Below are positions 46,999-57,365 of a DNA stretch of 64,000 nt, in pieces; the first letter of the stretch is position 1; each line of letters starts with the position of its first letter. The notes below the pieces were generated by a model, which ran no database searches, was not told where the DNA came from, and worked only from the letters and a program-made list of their open reading frames with translations. The translations under genes and the position numbers were made by a program. This DNA comes from Metarhizium brunneum (lineage: Eukaryota; Ascomycota; Sordariomycetes; Hypocreales; Clavicipitaceae): assembly GCF_013426205.1 (NCBI RefSeq), contig NC_089425.1:4402001-4466000 (forward strand), given 5' to 3'.

Positions 46999-47190
46999 AT
47001 GCTTGCCCGCGTGAACAAACTTGTGCCTTACAATGCCGAGCAAGAGTCCCAGAAATGCGGTGCCAAGTACAGCAAGGCTACGCTGCCATTTGTATCCTAT
47101 GCGGTGTTCGACGGCAACCTGGCGACTGGGCAGAACCCTGGGTCGGCCAAGGGGACGGCCAAGGGGGCCGGCGTCACCCCGGCCAGTGAA
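46999..47190 (+). pseudogene. C-terminal fragment of a DJ-1/PfpI (ThiJ) family protein
   Basis: A frame starting at 46999 contains QKCGAKYSKATLPFVSYAVF and then DGNLATGQNPGSAKGTAKG. This matches the closing strand-helix of the class I glutamine amidotransferase-like DJ-1/PfpI fold, where (V)DGNL(I)TGQNPxS is characteristic. The nucleophile-elbow Cys and the N-terminal half are absent: the sequence upstream of 46999 shows no matching domain in any frame. After about 47190 the frame stays open but loses family character. So this is a short relic of a gene whose main body is gone. Confidence 0.65.
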
Positions 47191-48377
47191 TGGTACATTT
47201 TTCAGCTTGCTCTGAAACCCCTTCCGCCGTCCGGAGCGATACAATTCATGGCCAAGGTCGCAGACGTGCAGCAGATGGCACCGAGGCGGCACTTTATAGA
47301 TGGCCCACATGAGAACAGAAGACTATTTCTCAATATTTACGTTTCCGAGGGTCCGGTCCCGAGAGCCCCTCTATATGGCTATTCTTCACCAGGAACCATG
47401 TCGGCTTCGATTTCATCCATGTCATCCCTCCCTACCGAGCTTAGGCTTGGACGCTTATCATATTCCACCGATGTAAAAGCTGCTGGCGCTTTTCAGCTCT
47501 CAATCCAACGCCCGAGTCTCTACACCCACCGGCGAGTGCACGTTTAATCCTTGCCATTCCCTTGTCTACCATGTGTATTCTCGGCTCCTAAGTGTTTCCA
47601 TCCAGCGCCGTTTCAGTTGATGTAGCAAGCAGGTTTTTCGCTCCCGGAGGGTTAGCTTGGATCCGGCAAATTAAAATAAACAACACATGACGCATCATCA
47701 GAAAAAGAGCACGGCCGTCGGCCATGAATCGTCTGCATAATGGCCACCTTGCTCTACGGTGGCATATCCACCGGGCGTACGGAGTAGGATTACAGCCTAA
47801 TATGTGTGTACCAGACCCAAAAAAGGATGTCATGATTATGCAGTGCATATTATATATTTCTTCTTGGGACGGGCCACAAGACGAATTGGAGTGGGTGCCA
47901 AGCTTGATCTGGCGTGACAAGGGCGACGTTGCATAATACCCTGATTCAGGCACACTATCACTTCTCCCCACGGGCGTATGCATGTATAATTATGGCACGA
48001 GTACATGTATGCATAAATAGTAATAGGCGCGGGAAAAAATGACTAGCCAGTCTGGTGTCTGTCAAAGAGTCATGGTGAAATAGCAGTGACCTAACAGTAG
48101 GTCAGTGCTTGGCGTTTTTCTTGTTTCTTCTTCTCTTTTTCCCAATTTATGCGCATAAAAGAGAGCAGCGTGGCAATTTGAGCGCCCTCGGCTATTTCCG
48201 CTATTCAGGCAAGTAGAGTGATGGATATGAATTATACGATGCAAACGTACCGCGAATCTAGAAGCTGACGACGCGGGCTCTGTATTGAACGGTACCGCAG
48301 CAAGGATTGGGACGAGTTGCGTTATTATAGAGCTCGAGCCGTCTCTTCACTTGTGTGGGATACCGACCAACACTTTC
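47191..48377. other. Intergenic, nothing recognised
   Basis: No motif-bearing frame seen ahead of the promoter of the 48502 gene. Confidence 0.4.
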
Positions 48378-48385
48378 TATATAAT
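48378..48385 (+). promoter_or_regulatory. TATA box of the 48502 gene
   Basis: TATATAAT, about 120 bp upstream of the start codon. Confidence 0.5.
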
Positions 48386-48501
48386 CTAGTATTCAGTGCG
48401 GTTTCCGCAAGTGTTTGATATCGAATCACTCGCGCTCGCTACAAGTTTATTTCATATTCCTTTTTTGGTTTACTAATTTTACATCTAATAACGTATCAAC
48501 T

Positions 48502-51129
48502 ATGAAGTACCTCGTCACGGCCTTGAGCGCTGCCACGCTCGCGACCAGCGTGGCAGCCCAAGTTGCCACTCTGGATCCCGCCGAGGACATCATCCCCATT
48601 ATTCCACCGGATGTCCTGACGAACGTGCAGGAAGAACGGAAGTATGACGCCTGCCACAAGATTGACACCTCAGTCGCCGGTGGTCTCATCTGGCCTTGCG
48701 CCTCGCAGCTCAAGATTCTCGAGTCTTGCCCTAAGTCGGCCAAAACGGCCGAGGAGCGCAAGGCCCAGCGAGACTGCATCTGCGGCAAGGGAAGCTCGTT
48801 CTTGCAAGACGCTGTTGCCTGTTCAGAATGCAAGATTCAGAACGGTCTGCAGCCAGACAACCAGCGCGATTTCTGGAAAAAGTCCTTCGGAGCCCTGGAC
48901 AAGGAGTACTGCCAGTCCGACGACGTGGCTGTCGACTACAAAGAATTTACTAAAGACTGGACACCGCCAAAGGGAGTCATTGCTGGCAACTCTCTGGATG
49001 GTCAGATCGGCAATCCTAGGGACTACTATAAACAGGCCGGTGTTGCCGTCCCGGAGAAGCAGGGCCCGGGCAAATCTACGCCCGCTGCCCTCCACCCTGG
49101 AGTCAACGACAACACCGTCAATGCCGATATCAGTGACCCCCTGGCTGGGCAGGTTGTCGTTCCCGCCTATGTTGCCGTCGAGGTCAACAACAAGCCCTCT
49201 GGAGCCAACACTGCCCCCGTTACGACCACGCCTTCAGCTGCTGGCTCGCAGCCCACCACCTTGGTGCGTGTCACGTCCGGGGATTCTACCGCAGCAGCCA
49301 CTGCCTCTTTGTCACCTTCGAGCTCGCTTGTCCCTGCCTCTGGCTCCAACGGTGGCGCTGATGTCGCGCATATTATCATGATCAACGGCAAGGCCTGCCA
49401 CGTATATATCATCTGGGTCATCATTGATTGCGCCCCCAAGAAGGACGCCCAGGGAAATCTCTATATCGAATACAAGAACAACGGAATTGACAATAACAAG
49501 CCCGTCTCCATGCTGGAGAACAAGAAGCAGTTCGACCAGATCAAGGACACCGTACACGATGCCAGCAAGGACGATAACAGTGCAAAGGAACTGAAGGACA
49601 TCGTCGGTACCGAAGCCGACGTCGTTGCGGCTCCTGGAAATAAGAAGCCCCTTCCTCCTCCCGAGAAGCCCGCCTCTGGAGAGCCCCAGGCCCCCAATGG
49701 CGCCGCCGGATCTGGTACTTCTGACGAGCCTGTTACCGGCACCACTGTTAACACGCCCGATGTGTCGGATGATAAGGATGAGTGCGTCAACGAAGATCTC
49801 ACCGGCGGTGCTAACACTCCGGACAATGGTTCTACCAACACCGAGAGTATCCCCAGTGGCAGTACCGGAACTGGCGCTCCTAACAGCAAGCCTGCTGCTG
49901 ATATTAACACGCCCGCTATGTCGGATGATGATGAGTGCGACAACGAAGATCTCACCAACGGTGCTAACACTCCTGACAATGGCTCTACCAATACCCACAA
50001 CCCTGAGAATATCCTAAGTGGCGGTACCGGAACTGGCGCTCCTAATAAAAAGCCTGCTACTGACAACAACACGCCCGCTATATCGGATGATGAGGATGAG
50101 TGCGTTAATGAAGATCTCACCAACGGTGCTAACACTCCTGATAATGGCTCTACCAACACGCCCAACACTGAGAACGTCCCCAGTGGCAGTACCGGAACTG
50201 GCGCTCCCAACAACAAGCCTGCTGCTGACAATAGCACGCCCGCTGTGTCGAATGATGAGGATGAGTTTGTCAATGTCCCCAGCGGTGCTACCACTCCTGA
50301 TAATGGCCCTACCAACGTCCCCAACACTCAGAACACACAGAATCCTCCCAGCGGTGGTGCCGAGACTATCGTTTCTAGCCTCGAGGATACTATGAAGAAC
50401 CCTAATACTCCCCAGGGCCCTAAAAAGACCCCTAGCACCCAGAATCCTCCCAGCGGCGGTGCCGAGACTGTCGTTTCTAGCCCCGAGGGTACTATGAAGA
50501 ACCCCAACACTCAGCACACAGAGAATCCTCCCAGCGGTGGTGCCGAGACTGTCGTTTCCAGCCTCGAGGGTACCATGAATACCCCCAACACTCCCCAGGG
50601 CACTGAAAAGACCCCCAGCACCCAAAATGCCCCCAGCGGCAGTGCCGATACCGTTGCCCCTGGCCCGAACGGCACCAAGACGACTCCTAATGCTCCTGCC
50701 CAGAACTCCGCCGGCACCCCTGGTGGCCAGACTGGCAGCAATACTCCCTCTAACTCTGGTAGCCAGTCTGAAACCAAAGATTGCGAATGCGCCTCTGGCA
50801 GCAAGGCCCCTGAGCGCAAGGATGCCGACGAGATCTGCGCCAAGAGGGAGAAGACCGAGACAGACTGCAACAAGGAGTCGGGAGAGAACATGCGAAAGTG
50901 CTTTTGCTCCGAGGGAAGCTTCCAGAACCAGCGATTCTTCGAGGAGGCAATCACTTGCTCACGACGATCTGACAATTGTCGCTTGGGAGAGTATGGGGCT
51001 CAAGTGTTCTTCCAGATCCAGCATCTCTACTGTGATTTGAAGTTGTTTGGAAACGACTATGCCGCCGCGTACAAGAACGTGTTGGATTCTTGGGGACGTG
51101 AGAGAGCCCCGACTGCTTCTCTCATGTAA
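48502..51129 (+). CDS. Secreted repeat protein with Cys modules at both ends
   Basis: Intronless, 875 residues. The ATG at 48502 is chosen because it opens the signal peptide MKYLVTALSAATLATSVAAQ; the frame is also open upstream to 48415. Residues about 48-140 form a Cys module (CASQLKILESC, CICGKGSSFLQDAVACSEC). A low-complexity region follows, then four repeats of about 52-55 residues (core NEDLTNGANTPDNGSTNT, GSTGTGAPN), then shorter repeats around PPSGGAETVVSS. The C-terminal about 110 residues carry a second Cys module (CECASG, CFCSEGSF, CSRRSDNC) whose spacing echoes the first. No GPI signal is obvious. The design, folded caps around a Pro/Thr/Asn/Gly-rich repeat stalk, suits a secreted wall-associated or adhesin-like protein; the function is inferred only from architecture. 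Confidence 0.88.
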   Translation: MKYLVTALSAATLATSVAAQVATLDPAEDIIPIIPPDVLTNVQEERKYDACHKIDTSVAGGLIWPCASQLKILESCPKSAKTAEERKAQRDCICGKGSSFLQDAVACSECKIQNGLQPDNQRDFWKKSFGALDKEYCQSDDVAVDYKEFTKDWTPPKGVIAGNSLDGQIGNPRDYYKQAGVAVPEKQGPGKSTPAALHPGVNDNTVNADISDPLAGQVVVPAYVAVEVNNKPSGANTAPVTTTPSAAGSQPTTLVRVTSGDSTAAATASLSPSSSLVPASGSNGGADVAHIIMINGKACHVYIIWVIIDCAPKKDAQGNLYIEYKNNGIDNNKPVSMLENKKQFDQIKDTVHDASKDDNSAKELKDIVGTEADVVAAPGNKKPLPPPEKPASGEPQAPNGAAGSGTSDEPVTGTTVNTPDVSDDKDECVNEDLTGGANTPDNGSTNTESIPSGSTGTGAPNSKPAADINTPAMSDDDECDNEDLTNGANTPDNGSTNTHNPENILSGGTGTGAPNKKPATDNNTPAISDDEDECVNEDLTNGANTPDNGSTNTPNTENVPSGSTGTGAPNNKPAADNSTPAVSNDEDEFVNVPSGATTPDNGPTNVPNTQNTQNPPSGGAETIVSSLEDTMKNPNTPQGPKKTPSTQNPPSGGAETVVSSPEGTMKNPNTQHTENPPSGGAETVVSSLEGTMNTPNTPQGTEKTPSTQNAPSGSADTVAPGPNGTKTTPNAPAQNSAGTPGGQTGSNTPSNSGSQSETKDCECASGSKAPERKDADEICAKREKTETDCNKESGENMRKCFCSEGSFQNQRFFEEAITCSRRSDNCRLGEYGAQVFFQIQHLYCDLKLFGNDYAAAYKNVLDSWGRERAPTASLM
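49750..50300 (+). repeat. Coding tandem repeat, four units of 156-165 bp
   Basis: Units begin near 49750, 49906, 50068 and 50233, so periods are 156, 162 and 165 bp, always multiples of three. The last unit is shortened. Confidence 0.85.
50340..50660 (+). repeat. Coding tandem repeat, PPSGGAETVVSS units
   Basis: Four degenerate units begin near 50346, 50451, 50529 and 50634, separated by PNTPQG/KTPSTQN-type linkers of variable length. Confidence 0.75.
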
Positions 51130-52576
51130 ATTAGCCGTATCTTGCCATAGTCAAAACTGCCTGGACGCTCCGGTCAGTGGTACAATTTATCTATGTGCTT
51201 TTATACAAGAGTCATCAAAAATACGTGCACCAGTTCCAGCTCCACGCCAAGAGTCGTCGCATTATCGCGGGCGTCTTGTCCCTCGGCAAGTAAGGGCCCT
51301 GCGGTAATTTCACAGCTGTGGGGGATCAATATAGCAAGGCAGAGTTCAAATGTGTGAGAGCGTCCACTGAAATTGATGAGGAACTTGTGCTGTGACGAAT
51401 GGGTACCACTAATCAAACACATCAATTGCCAGGCAGGTCTTAACGCAGACGTCTGCTGGCATTTAGATCGGTCGTTCTCACCTTCGTAGTAACCGATTCC
51501 TGTGTAATGCCGTGAGAGAAAGAAGACGGCATCGAATATCCGGCCATGGCCTAGAACCTTCTGTTTGAGAGCGGGTTACCCGGTCCAACGGGGGTTTTTG
51601 GGCGCTCGACACAGTTCGGCTGACATTTTCCAGTGAAGAATTCTTCGCACGACGGTGTCAGTTTGAGCCATGCGCACTAGGCGTGTCGTGTGATACTGAG
51701 CAGTAGACCTTTAGTTTTGCAAATATTCATCAGTCCACAGTCAAGGCTACAGCAGTCGCGGCAACATTCGCCAAGCGCTACGTCGAGGAAAATATACACA
51801 CATCTCATATGCGCGAGCCAGGGAGACATGCCATCCGGACGAGGCAAAGCCCGATGAGGATGGAAGAGAACAGAAGTACTGCTGTAAGACCAACGAACCC
51901 ATGCCCGTGTCGAATTGCCACTGGGCTGGCCAACTGGGTAAAGGGTCAACTGTTCGGCCTATGACTCGTCATGGACACGGTTGCAGAGATGATATTGGTG
52001 ATACGACGCGATGCACCACGATATTGCCTCACCTTCAGGTTATTGGGTAGTGGAAACCGAATGATTAAAAAAAAAGATGGAGATATAACATGGGCGGCTT
52101 CATATAAGCAAGAGTATAGTAAGCCGGCTCTATCGCGAAAGGCTACGGGCGAGTATTCGTAAAAGCTAAATAACAAATTTAATTTCTCATGTCTCAATCT
52201 AGTGACTACTATCTCGGTTAAGTAAAGGCGTATTCAAAGTGTAACTAATAAAACTATCCAAGGGTTCCTAGAAACACGACAGCCAATATGTCCCACGATA
52301 CTACAAGACTACGTATAAATATACGCGTGATAAAGATCATACTATTTGTTATTCTTCCTAACTAGTTAAAGCTGTGCAAGCATATATTTCCTAAGCAGCT
52401 AAGATGCAACAAGTCACTTGAGCCTGCAAACGACGATTCAGCCACCCTTCCTGCCCTTGTGTACGCCGTGACACTCTTCACAAAACTCGGGGGTTGGCAG
52501 ACAAGAGCTCCATCAGAGTTGAAACCCGAAAGCAGCTACAATTCAAGCCTTTGGCACGAAGGGCCTGTCAGGCACG
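51130..52576. other. Intergenic, nothing recognised
   Basis: About 1.4 kb between the 3' ends of two convergent secreted-protein genes; only short frames without motifs. Confidence 0.45.
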
Positions 52577-53662
52577 TCAAAAGCCGTAATCGAAGTCCTT
52601 TGAACGTTGCCTCTTGTCCATGCACTCGATAACACCATCAAAGTTTTTGACCTTTGGGTTCTTTTTCTGTTCTTCAAAAACACACTGCGCAATAGTTCTC
52701 CTGCATGCACCCTCATTTAAACCCCACTTATTCCATGACTGCATGTCATCGAAACCATTCGGCGCCTTTTTTGGGATGCAGAGCTTGTCTTCTATAACCT
52801 GGGCAGGATCCCGAGGAGGATCCTGAGGAGCTTGCACTTTGGCGGGCGGCTGAGCTACTCCTGAACTAGATTGCGTCGACGTACTAGCCACGGTGCTGGC
52901 GGTGACAGCGGGGCTTTGGCTTTGCCCGGATGTCGTCGTGACCTTGTTCTTTTTTACGCAGTCAGGGTAGGCTTTCGACTGTTCATTGAAACAAATTTTC
53001 CAGGGCGTTTTTCCCTTTTCAATACAGTCTCTAGCGCCCTTGAAGGCCTCGGCGCGGCATTGCATATAAACTGCGCCGCTCGCCTCTGGAACTTTGCTGT
53101 ACTTCACCAAACATTCTAAACTGGCATCCTGGCCGGCAGAAGGGTTAAACCTGGTTGTCCAAGACCCGTTCATGTCTGCCAAGGCTTTCGATATAGCATC
53201 ATCATATGCCTGACTGCAGAAATCGTCCCAGATGGCGGGGCTTTGGCTTTGCCCGGATGTCGTCGTGACCTTGTCCTTTTTCACGCAGTCATTGTAGGCT
53301 TTGACCCCTACCTTAGAACAAAGCCTCCACCTTGTTTGGGAGCCCTTGGTATAACAGACTTTGCTGCTCTTGACGGCCTCGGCTTGGCATTGCATATGAA
53401 CTGCGTCGCTCGTCTCTGGAACTTTGCGGGAGTCCACCAAACATTTTATACCGGCATCCTGGCCGACAAGATAACAATCTTCAGACCCTCCCTTGTTACG
53501 CTCCTTTTCGCATTTCAACCGAGTAGTCCCCACTACCTGAATGCAGGTACCGTCCGGGATTTCTGCACGTCTCAAGATTCGGAAGCCTTCTCCTGGACGG
53601 CCAGATGCAAGCGCGAAGGCGGGTGCGGCCAAAAACGCGAGGGTGACAGCTGCGGCTTTCAT
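52577..53662 (-). CDS. Secreted protein with a duplicated cysteine module
   Basis: Intronless, 361 residues from the ATG at 53662, which opens a signal peptide (MKAAAVTLAFLAAPAFALAS); the open frame extends a little upstream without another ATG. Two modules of about 68 residues share KVPE(T/A)S.AV.MQC.AEA, W..C, KAY.DCVKK.KVTTTSGQSQS and Cys spacing. A Ser/Thr/Pro linker then leads to a third Cys-bearing segment ending DFDYGF. A diarginine (RILRR) at about residue 35 could be a Kex2 site. No catalytic motif is seen. I do not recognise the family; secreted Cys-repeat proteins of this kind are often effectors or wall proteins. Confidence 0.83.
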   Translation of the reverse strand: MKAAAVTLAFLAAPAFALASGRPGEGFRILRRAEIPDGTCIQVVGTTRLKCEKERNKGGSEDCYLVGQDAGIKCLVDSRKVPETSDAVHMQCQAEAVKSSKVCYTKGSQTRWRLCSKVGVKAYNDCVKKDKVTTTSGQSQSPAIWDDFCSQAYDDAISKALADMNGSWTTRFNPSAGQDASLECLVKYSKVPEASGAVYMQCRAEAFKGARDCIEKGKTPWKICFNEQSKAYPDCVKKNKVTTTSGQSQSPAVTASTVASTSTQSSSGVAQPPAKVQAPQDPPRDPAQVIEDKLCIPKKAPNGFDDMQSWNKWGLNEGACRRTIAQCVFEEQKKNPKVKNFDGVIECMDKRQRSKDFDYGF

Positions 53663-53880
53663 TGTGGATGCCTGAAATTTGACAGAAGACACAAAAAGAG
53701 TACTTGGTAGTAGGGATAATAAATAGTATTGAACAGGAAAAAAGAGTCCTTTGGCGAATACTATCTGGACAGACTATATCGAGCCTATTGTCACCTTTTA
53801 TAGTCAAGCTTGGGCTGAACCTGTCAAGTGCTGCCCTTGGCTTTTCTTAGTAGCCTACTAGCCATGTCTACAGCCCCGTT

Positions 53881-54215
53881 TTTCGTTCCTATGCCGGTGG
53901 AGCTTTTGCGTCATGTTCTTGTTTATGCCTCATGCGCATTGTTGCTTTGTCGGTGTATATTATGCGGCTTAAATTTGCTAATAAACAGGACCAATAACTT
54001 TGCACTGCTAGATAATATATTAACTTATAAAGGGGCAAAAAAAGCTTACTATTCCTATTCCGGTAGAGCTTTTGAGTCATGTTCTTGTTTATGCCTTATG
54101 CGTATTATTGCTTTGTCGGTGTATATTATACGGCTTAAATTTGCTAATAAACAGGACCAATAACTACGTACCGGTAGTTGACGTATCGACTTATAATAGG
54201 GGCACAAAAAGCTTA
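53881..54215 (+). repeat. 166-bp tandem duplication
   Basis: Copy 1 starts near 53881 and copy 2 near 54050; CCGG anchors at 53894 and 54060 set the period at 166 bp. Differences are dominated by C/T and G/A (GCC/TTC, GCGT/GAGT, TGCGG/TACGG), as expected of RIP acting on a duplication. Confidence 0.85.
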
Positions 54216-55631
54216 CGAATTGTAAGTATAACCTATCTTGTTTTAAATAGTATAGCTAGGTAGCCAGGCTTGCTAATCAACCAATCAATTACAATCGGGT
54301 GTCAGCTACAATTAATTAACAGGGCCCTACACGAGATTACGACTGCAATTAATTAAATAGCAGCTACCTATAACAGTCACGTCGTGATTGCTAGTAGCGC
54401 TAAGGTGCTAGTACCAAGGACGTAGCAATTGCCATCTCTTGAGCTGCCTAGTAGCTTGAGGTGACTCGCTTACGTAAGAAGTTTATGTGCCAGAGCAGTC
54501 TTTATAAGCTACTAGACAGCTAAAGAGATACTTGCGAGGCCCGGCTTTATTTTGTCTTGTTTTCAGAAGCTTATCTATTATTAATATATTACTACTATTA
54601 AATAAACTGCTTTCTCCTTTTATATAAGCTTATATATAAGCTACTTTCAGCCAAGGGGATCGACAAACGTGGTATTTATACGAATTTATACCTATTAGCG
54701 TGGCTAGGTTTATTTTTCTTCCGAATAATTTATAAAATTATAAGACTCTTAAATTGAGAGATTAACGCCTGGGTAAGCTAGAGTTACTAGTTTAGCGGAA
54801 TAGCCCTCGGCTTCCCTACTTACTATTAGGGTAAGTATAATTTTATAATCCTACTAATATTAGTATTAAAATTATTAGTTAATTAAATTCACTTAAGTTG
54901 TTAAACCTAATACGCGCGGCTTTTATATAAGGTATATATTGGTGGTCTTATATAACACAGGCAACTGTCGTGAGGGAAAAGAGGCCAGGACACCTAGAGA
55001 GACAATATATCAAAGGTCTCTGTGTAAATCCTAGACCTGGGGTGTAAGTCTTTTAAAGTAATTATTTTGTTAAGTTTATTTTGGTAATAAAGTGTTTATA
55101 GCGCTCACACTATTAGTAAAATTACTATTAATAAGGCACAAGCTTGCTTCCTGTTCAAGTACGTACCTTTCTTCACACTTGGTATTGTTGATTTTATTAA
55201 TATCCGGTCGCGCAAGGAAACGGACTGCCGCCTGCCGCCTGGGTCTCCGCACTCAAAGCCGGGTCCAACAGACGTAAAACCTTTGGACAGACAGTCTCAA
55301 TCTATCAGATGCTACCGACCAAGACAGTAGGCACTAAGCTGGGGTGATATCTACTCCTTGGCAGGAAGCTATTAGAGTGGCTAAATCTTGAAATTTGGAA
55401 GTGGCGAACGGCGGATGTTCTAGGATGCCTCGTATAAGTTCTTCCCCCTTTACACTATGTATATCGTTGGGGTTTTTCCTACACTATAATGCAAATGCAA
55501 AGGCTATAAGGCTTTGGTTTTATACTCGAGCATGCTACGATTAATCTAACAGGCCAAGCCCGATAGTGGCTCGGTTTGGGCTCTCGCCTGTAGTCCTGAC
55601 CTATGATTTATGCGGTCAAAAGTTCACTCAA
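54216..55631. other. AT-leaning gene-free stretch
   Basis: No gene seen. The sequence is rich in TTATA and TAATTAATTA-like runs but less extreme than the two RIP blocks; it may be old transposon debris. Confidence 0.4.
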
Positions 55632-57236
55632 TTAGTTAGCTACAGGACATGAGGCGCCATCATTCCCATCGCTTGCCGGACCCTTTCCAACAAGTTCGCC
55701 ACGAGATGTGTTGTTCGTTACCTTGACTCTATAAACGTTCCCGGATATACTGTCTGCGCCATATAAATATCCATCGGCAGCCGCATATACCGCTCCGAAC
55801 CTCCCGGATACCCCCAAATCCCGAATGACTGTGAATATGTGAGTTGACATATCCCAACGGATCAAGAAATTATTGCCTGTATTTGTGACACCAAAGGACC
55901 ATAGGTAGTTACCCGTCCCCGGGACATGAGCCCAATCGAAGATGGGCAAGATCTGGTCGCTGGTTCCGCTAGCAACGACGAGGCCAAAAGTGCTAGACTT
56001 GGAATCCGAAAGATCCAATTGAGCCCACGACGTTGCGGCTCCATCGGGTTGAAAAGCTTGGAGAATATAGTACTGCCCGTCAGGTGCGATATCACCGGTG
56101 ACAGTGGCAAACGGGATCTTGTATGGCAGTACTGTGGCCATACCACCGTCTCCAATGCGAATTAGATTGCGGGCTTGGTTGGCCGAATTTGTCGCGGTTC
56201 CGTAAATATAGCCATCGCGGATATTAAACCCAATAGCATTAATATGTGACCCCGATGGCCCGGCATTCACATTACTGTTAACCAGTGTCGCCATTCCGGA
56301 TACGTCCACGCTATACAGCCAATTTAGATCCGACCCAGGCTTGGTGTTCTGTATGAGATAGCCGGAGGAGGAGCATTTCAGAGGAGAAAGAGGGCCGGTA
56401 GGAGGAAGAGGAGCAAGAGGACCGCCGCACCCAGCGCCGTCGTTACCACTGCTTGCCGGGCCTTTGGCAATAAATTTAACAGGCGCTGTGCTGTCGGCGA
56501 CCTTGACTCTGTAGATGCTGCCGGAGCCGCTCTCCTCCCCATAGAGATAGCCGTCTGCTGATGCATACATGGCCCCATATCGCCCGGATATCCCCAAGTC
56601 TCTCACCTTGACGTAGGCGTGAGATTGAATATCCCACCGGACCAAGACGTTCTTGTCCTCGTTTGGATACATGAAGCCGTACGACCAGAGGTAGTCACCC
56701 GCCCCCGGGACATGGGCCCAATCGAACATAGCCAAGCCAAGCGAGTCGCTCGTTCCGCTAGCAACCACCCGGCCAAAGGTTGGAGAATTGGAGTCGGAAA
56801 GGTCCAACTGAGCCCATGGCACGTTGCCCACGCCCGCGGTAGAACGGATGTAGTACTGTCCGTTGGCGGCCACGTCGCCGACAACGGTGTCAAACGAGAT
56901 TTGTATCGGCAGCACAGTGGTTTTACCCCCGGCTCCAACGCGAATCAGATTGCGTGTTCCATTTGCGGCATTCGTTGCCGTTCCGTACATGAAGCTGTCC
57001 CGGGAATTGAACCCGATGGCATTGATAGCGGACCCAGGCGGCCCAGCGTTGACATTGCCATTGACCAGGGTCGTTTTCCCAGATGCCAAGTCCACCTCGT
57101 ACAACTCGTTTAAACCAGAACCAGTATCCCTGTTCTGTATAAGATATGCAGAAGAGCACGGCAGGTTTGGATCTGCTGCGATGGGAGGGAGGCAGAAGAT
57201 TCCGACGGCAATGAAGCCGGCCACGAACCGATTCAT
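55632..57236 (-). CDS. Secreted protein with two tandem DUF6923-like domains
   Basis: Intronless, 534 residues. A signal peptide (MNRFVAGFIAVGIFCLPPIA) precedes two similar halves of about 250 residues. Each half runs from a CSS.YLIQN strand through LYEVD/LYSVD, INAIGFN.RD..(M/I)YGTATN, ARNLIR-type, DG/NGQYY, WAQLDLSDS, FDWAHVPG.G.YLWS, GR(Y/F)GA(M/V)YA.ADGYLYG and YRVKV, closing KGPAS.GNDGA. Repeating short strands with these signatures fit the fungal DUF6923 beta-propeller-like fold. A Pro-rich linker (GPLAPLPPTGPLSPLKC) joins the halves. No catalytic motif is visible; a carbohydrate- or surface-binding role is possible. The near-perfect order of motifs shows an internal gene duplication. 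Confidence 0.87.
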   Translation of the reverse strand: MNRFVAGFIAVGIFCLPPIAADPNLPCSSAYLIQNRDTGSGLNELYEVDLASGKTTLVNGNVNAGPPGSAINAIGFNSRDSFMYGTATNAANGTRNLIRVGAGGKTTVLPIQISFDTVVGDVAANGQYYIRSTAGVGNVPWAQLDLSDSNSPTFGRVVASGTSDSLGLAMFDWAHVPGAGDYLWSYGFMYPNEDKNVLVRWDIQSHAYVKVRDLGISGRYGAMYASADGYLYGEESGSGSIYRVKVADSTAPVKFIAKGPASSGNDGAGCGGPLAPLPPTGPLSPLKCSSSGYLIQNTKPGSDLNWLYSVDVSGMATLVNSNVNAGPSGSHINAIGFNIRDGYIYGTATNSANQARNLIRIGDGGMATVLPYKIPFATVTGDIAPDGQYYILQAFQPDGAATSWAQLDLSDSKSSTFGLVVASGTSDQILPIFDWAHVPGTGNYLWSFGVTNTGNNFLIRWDMSTHIFTVIRDLGVSGRFGAVYAAADGYLYGADSISGNVYRVKVTNNTSRGELVGKGPASDGNDGASCPVAN

Positions 57237-57357
57237 ATTGATGGATCCTTTTCACGGAAAGATATAATTTAATTATCCGCTAGAGCTTTTTTGAATAGTT
57301 TTGAAGAAAAGAAAGCAGAGGAGTGTAGTCTCTTGTAAGTTCTTTTGGCATCGACTC

Positions 57358-57365
57358 TTTATATA
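57358..57365 (-). promoter_or_regulatory. TATA box of the DUF6923 gene
   Basis: TATATAAA on the minus strand, about 122 bp upstream of the start codon at 57236. Confidence 0.55.

Noticed and set aside
49461..50327. Long minus-strand frames (also 50014-50625) with VPLG repeats
   Set aside because: Produced by the in-frame tandem repeats of the sense gene; no independent start context or domain.
53881..54215. CRISPR-like or regulatory array
   Set aside because: Only two 166-bp copies with no spacers; a simple tandem duplication in a eukaryotic genome.
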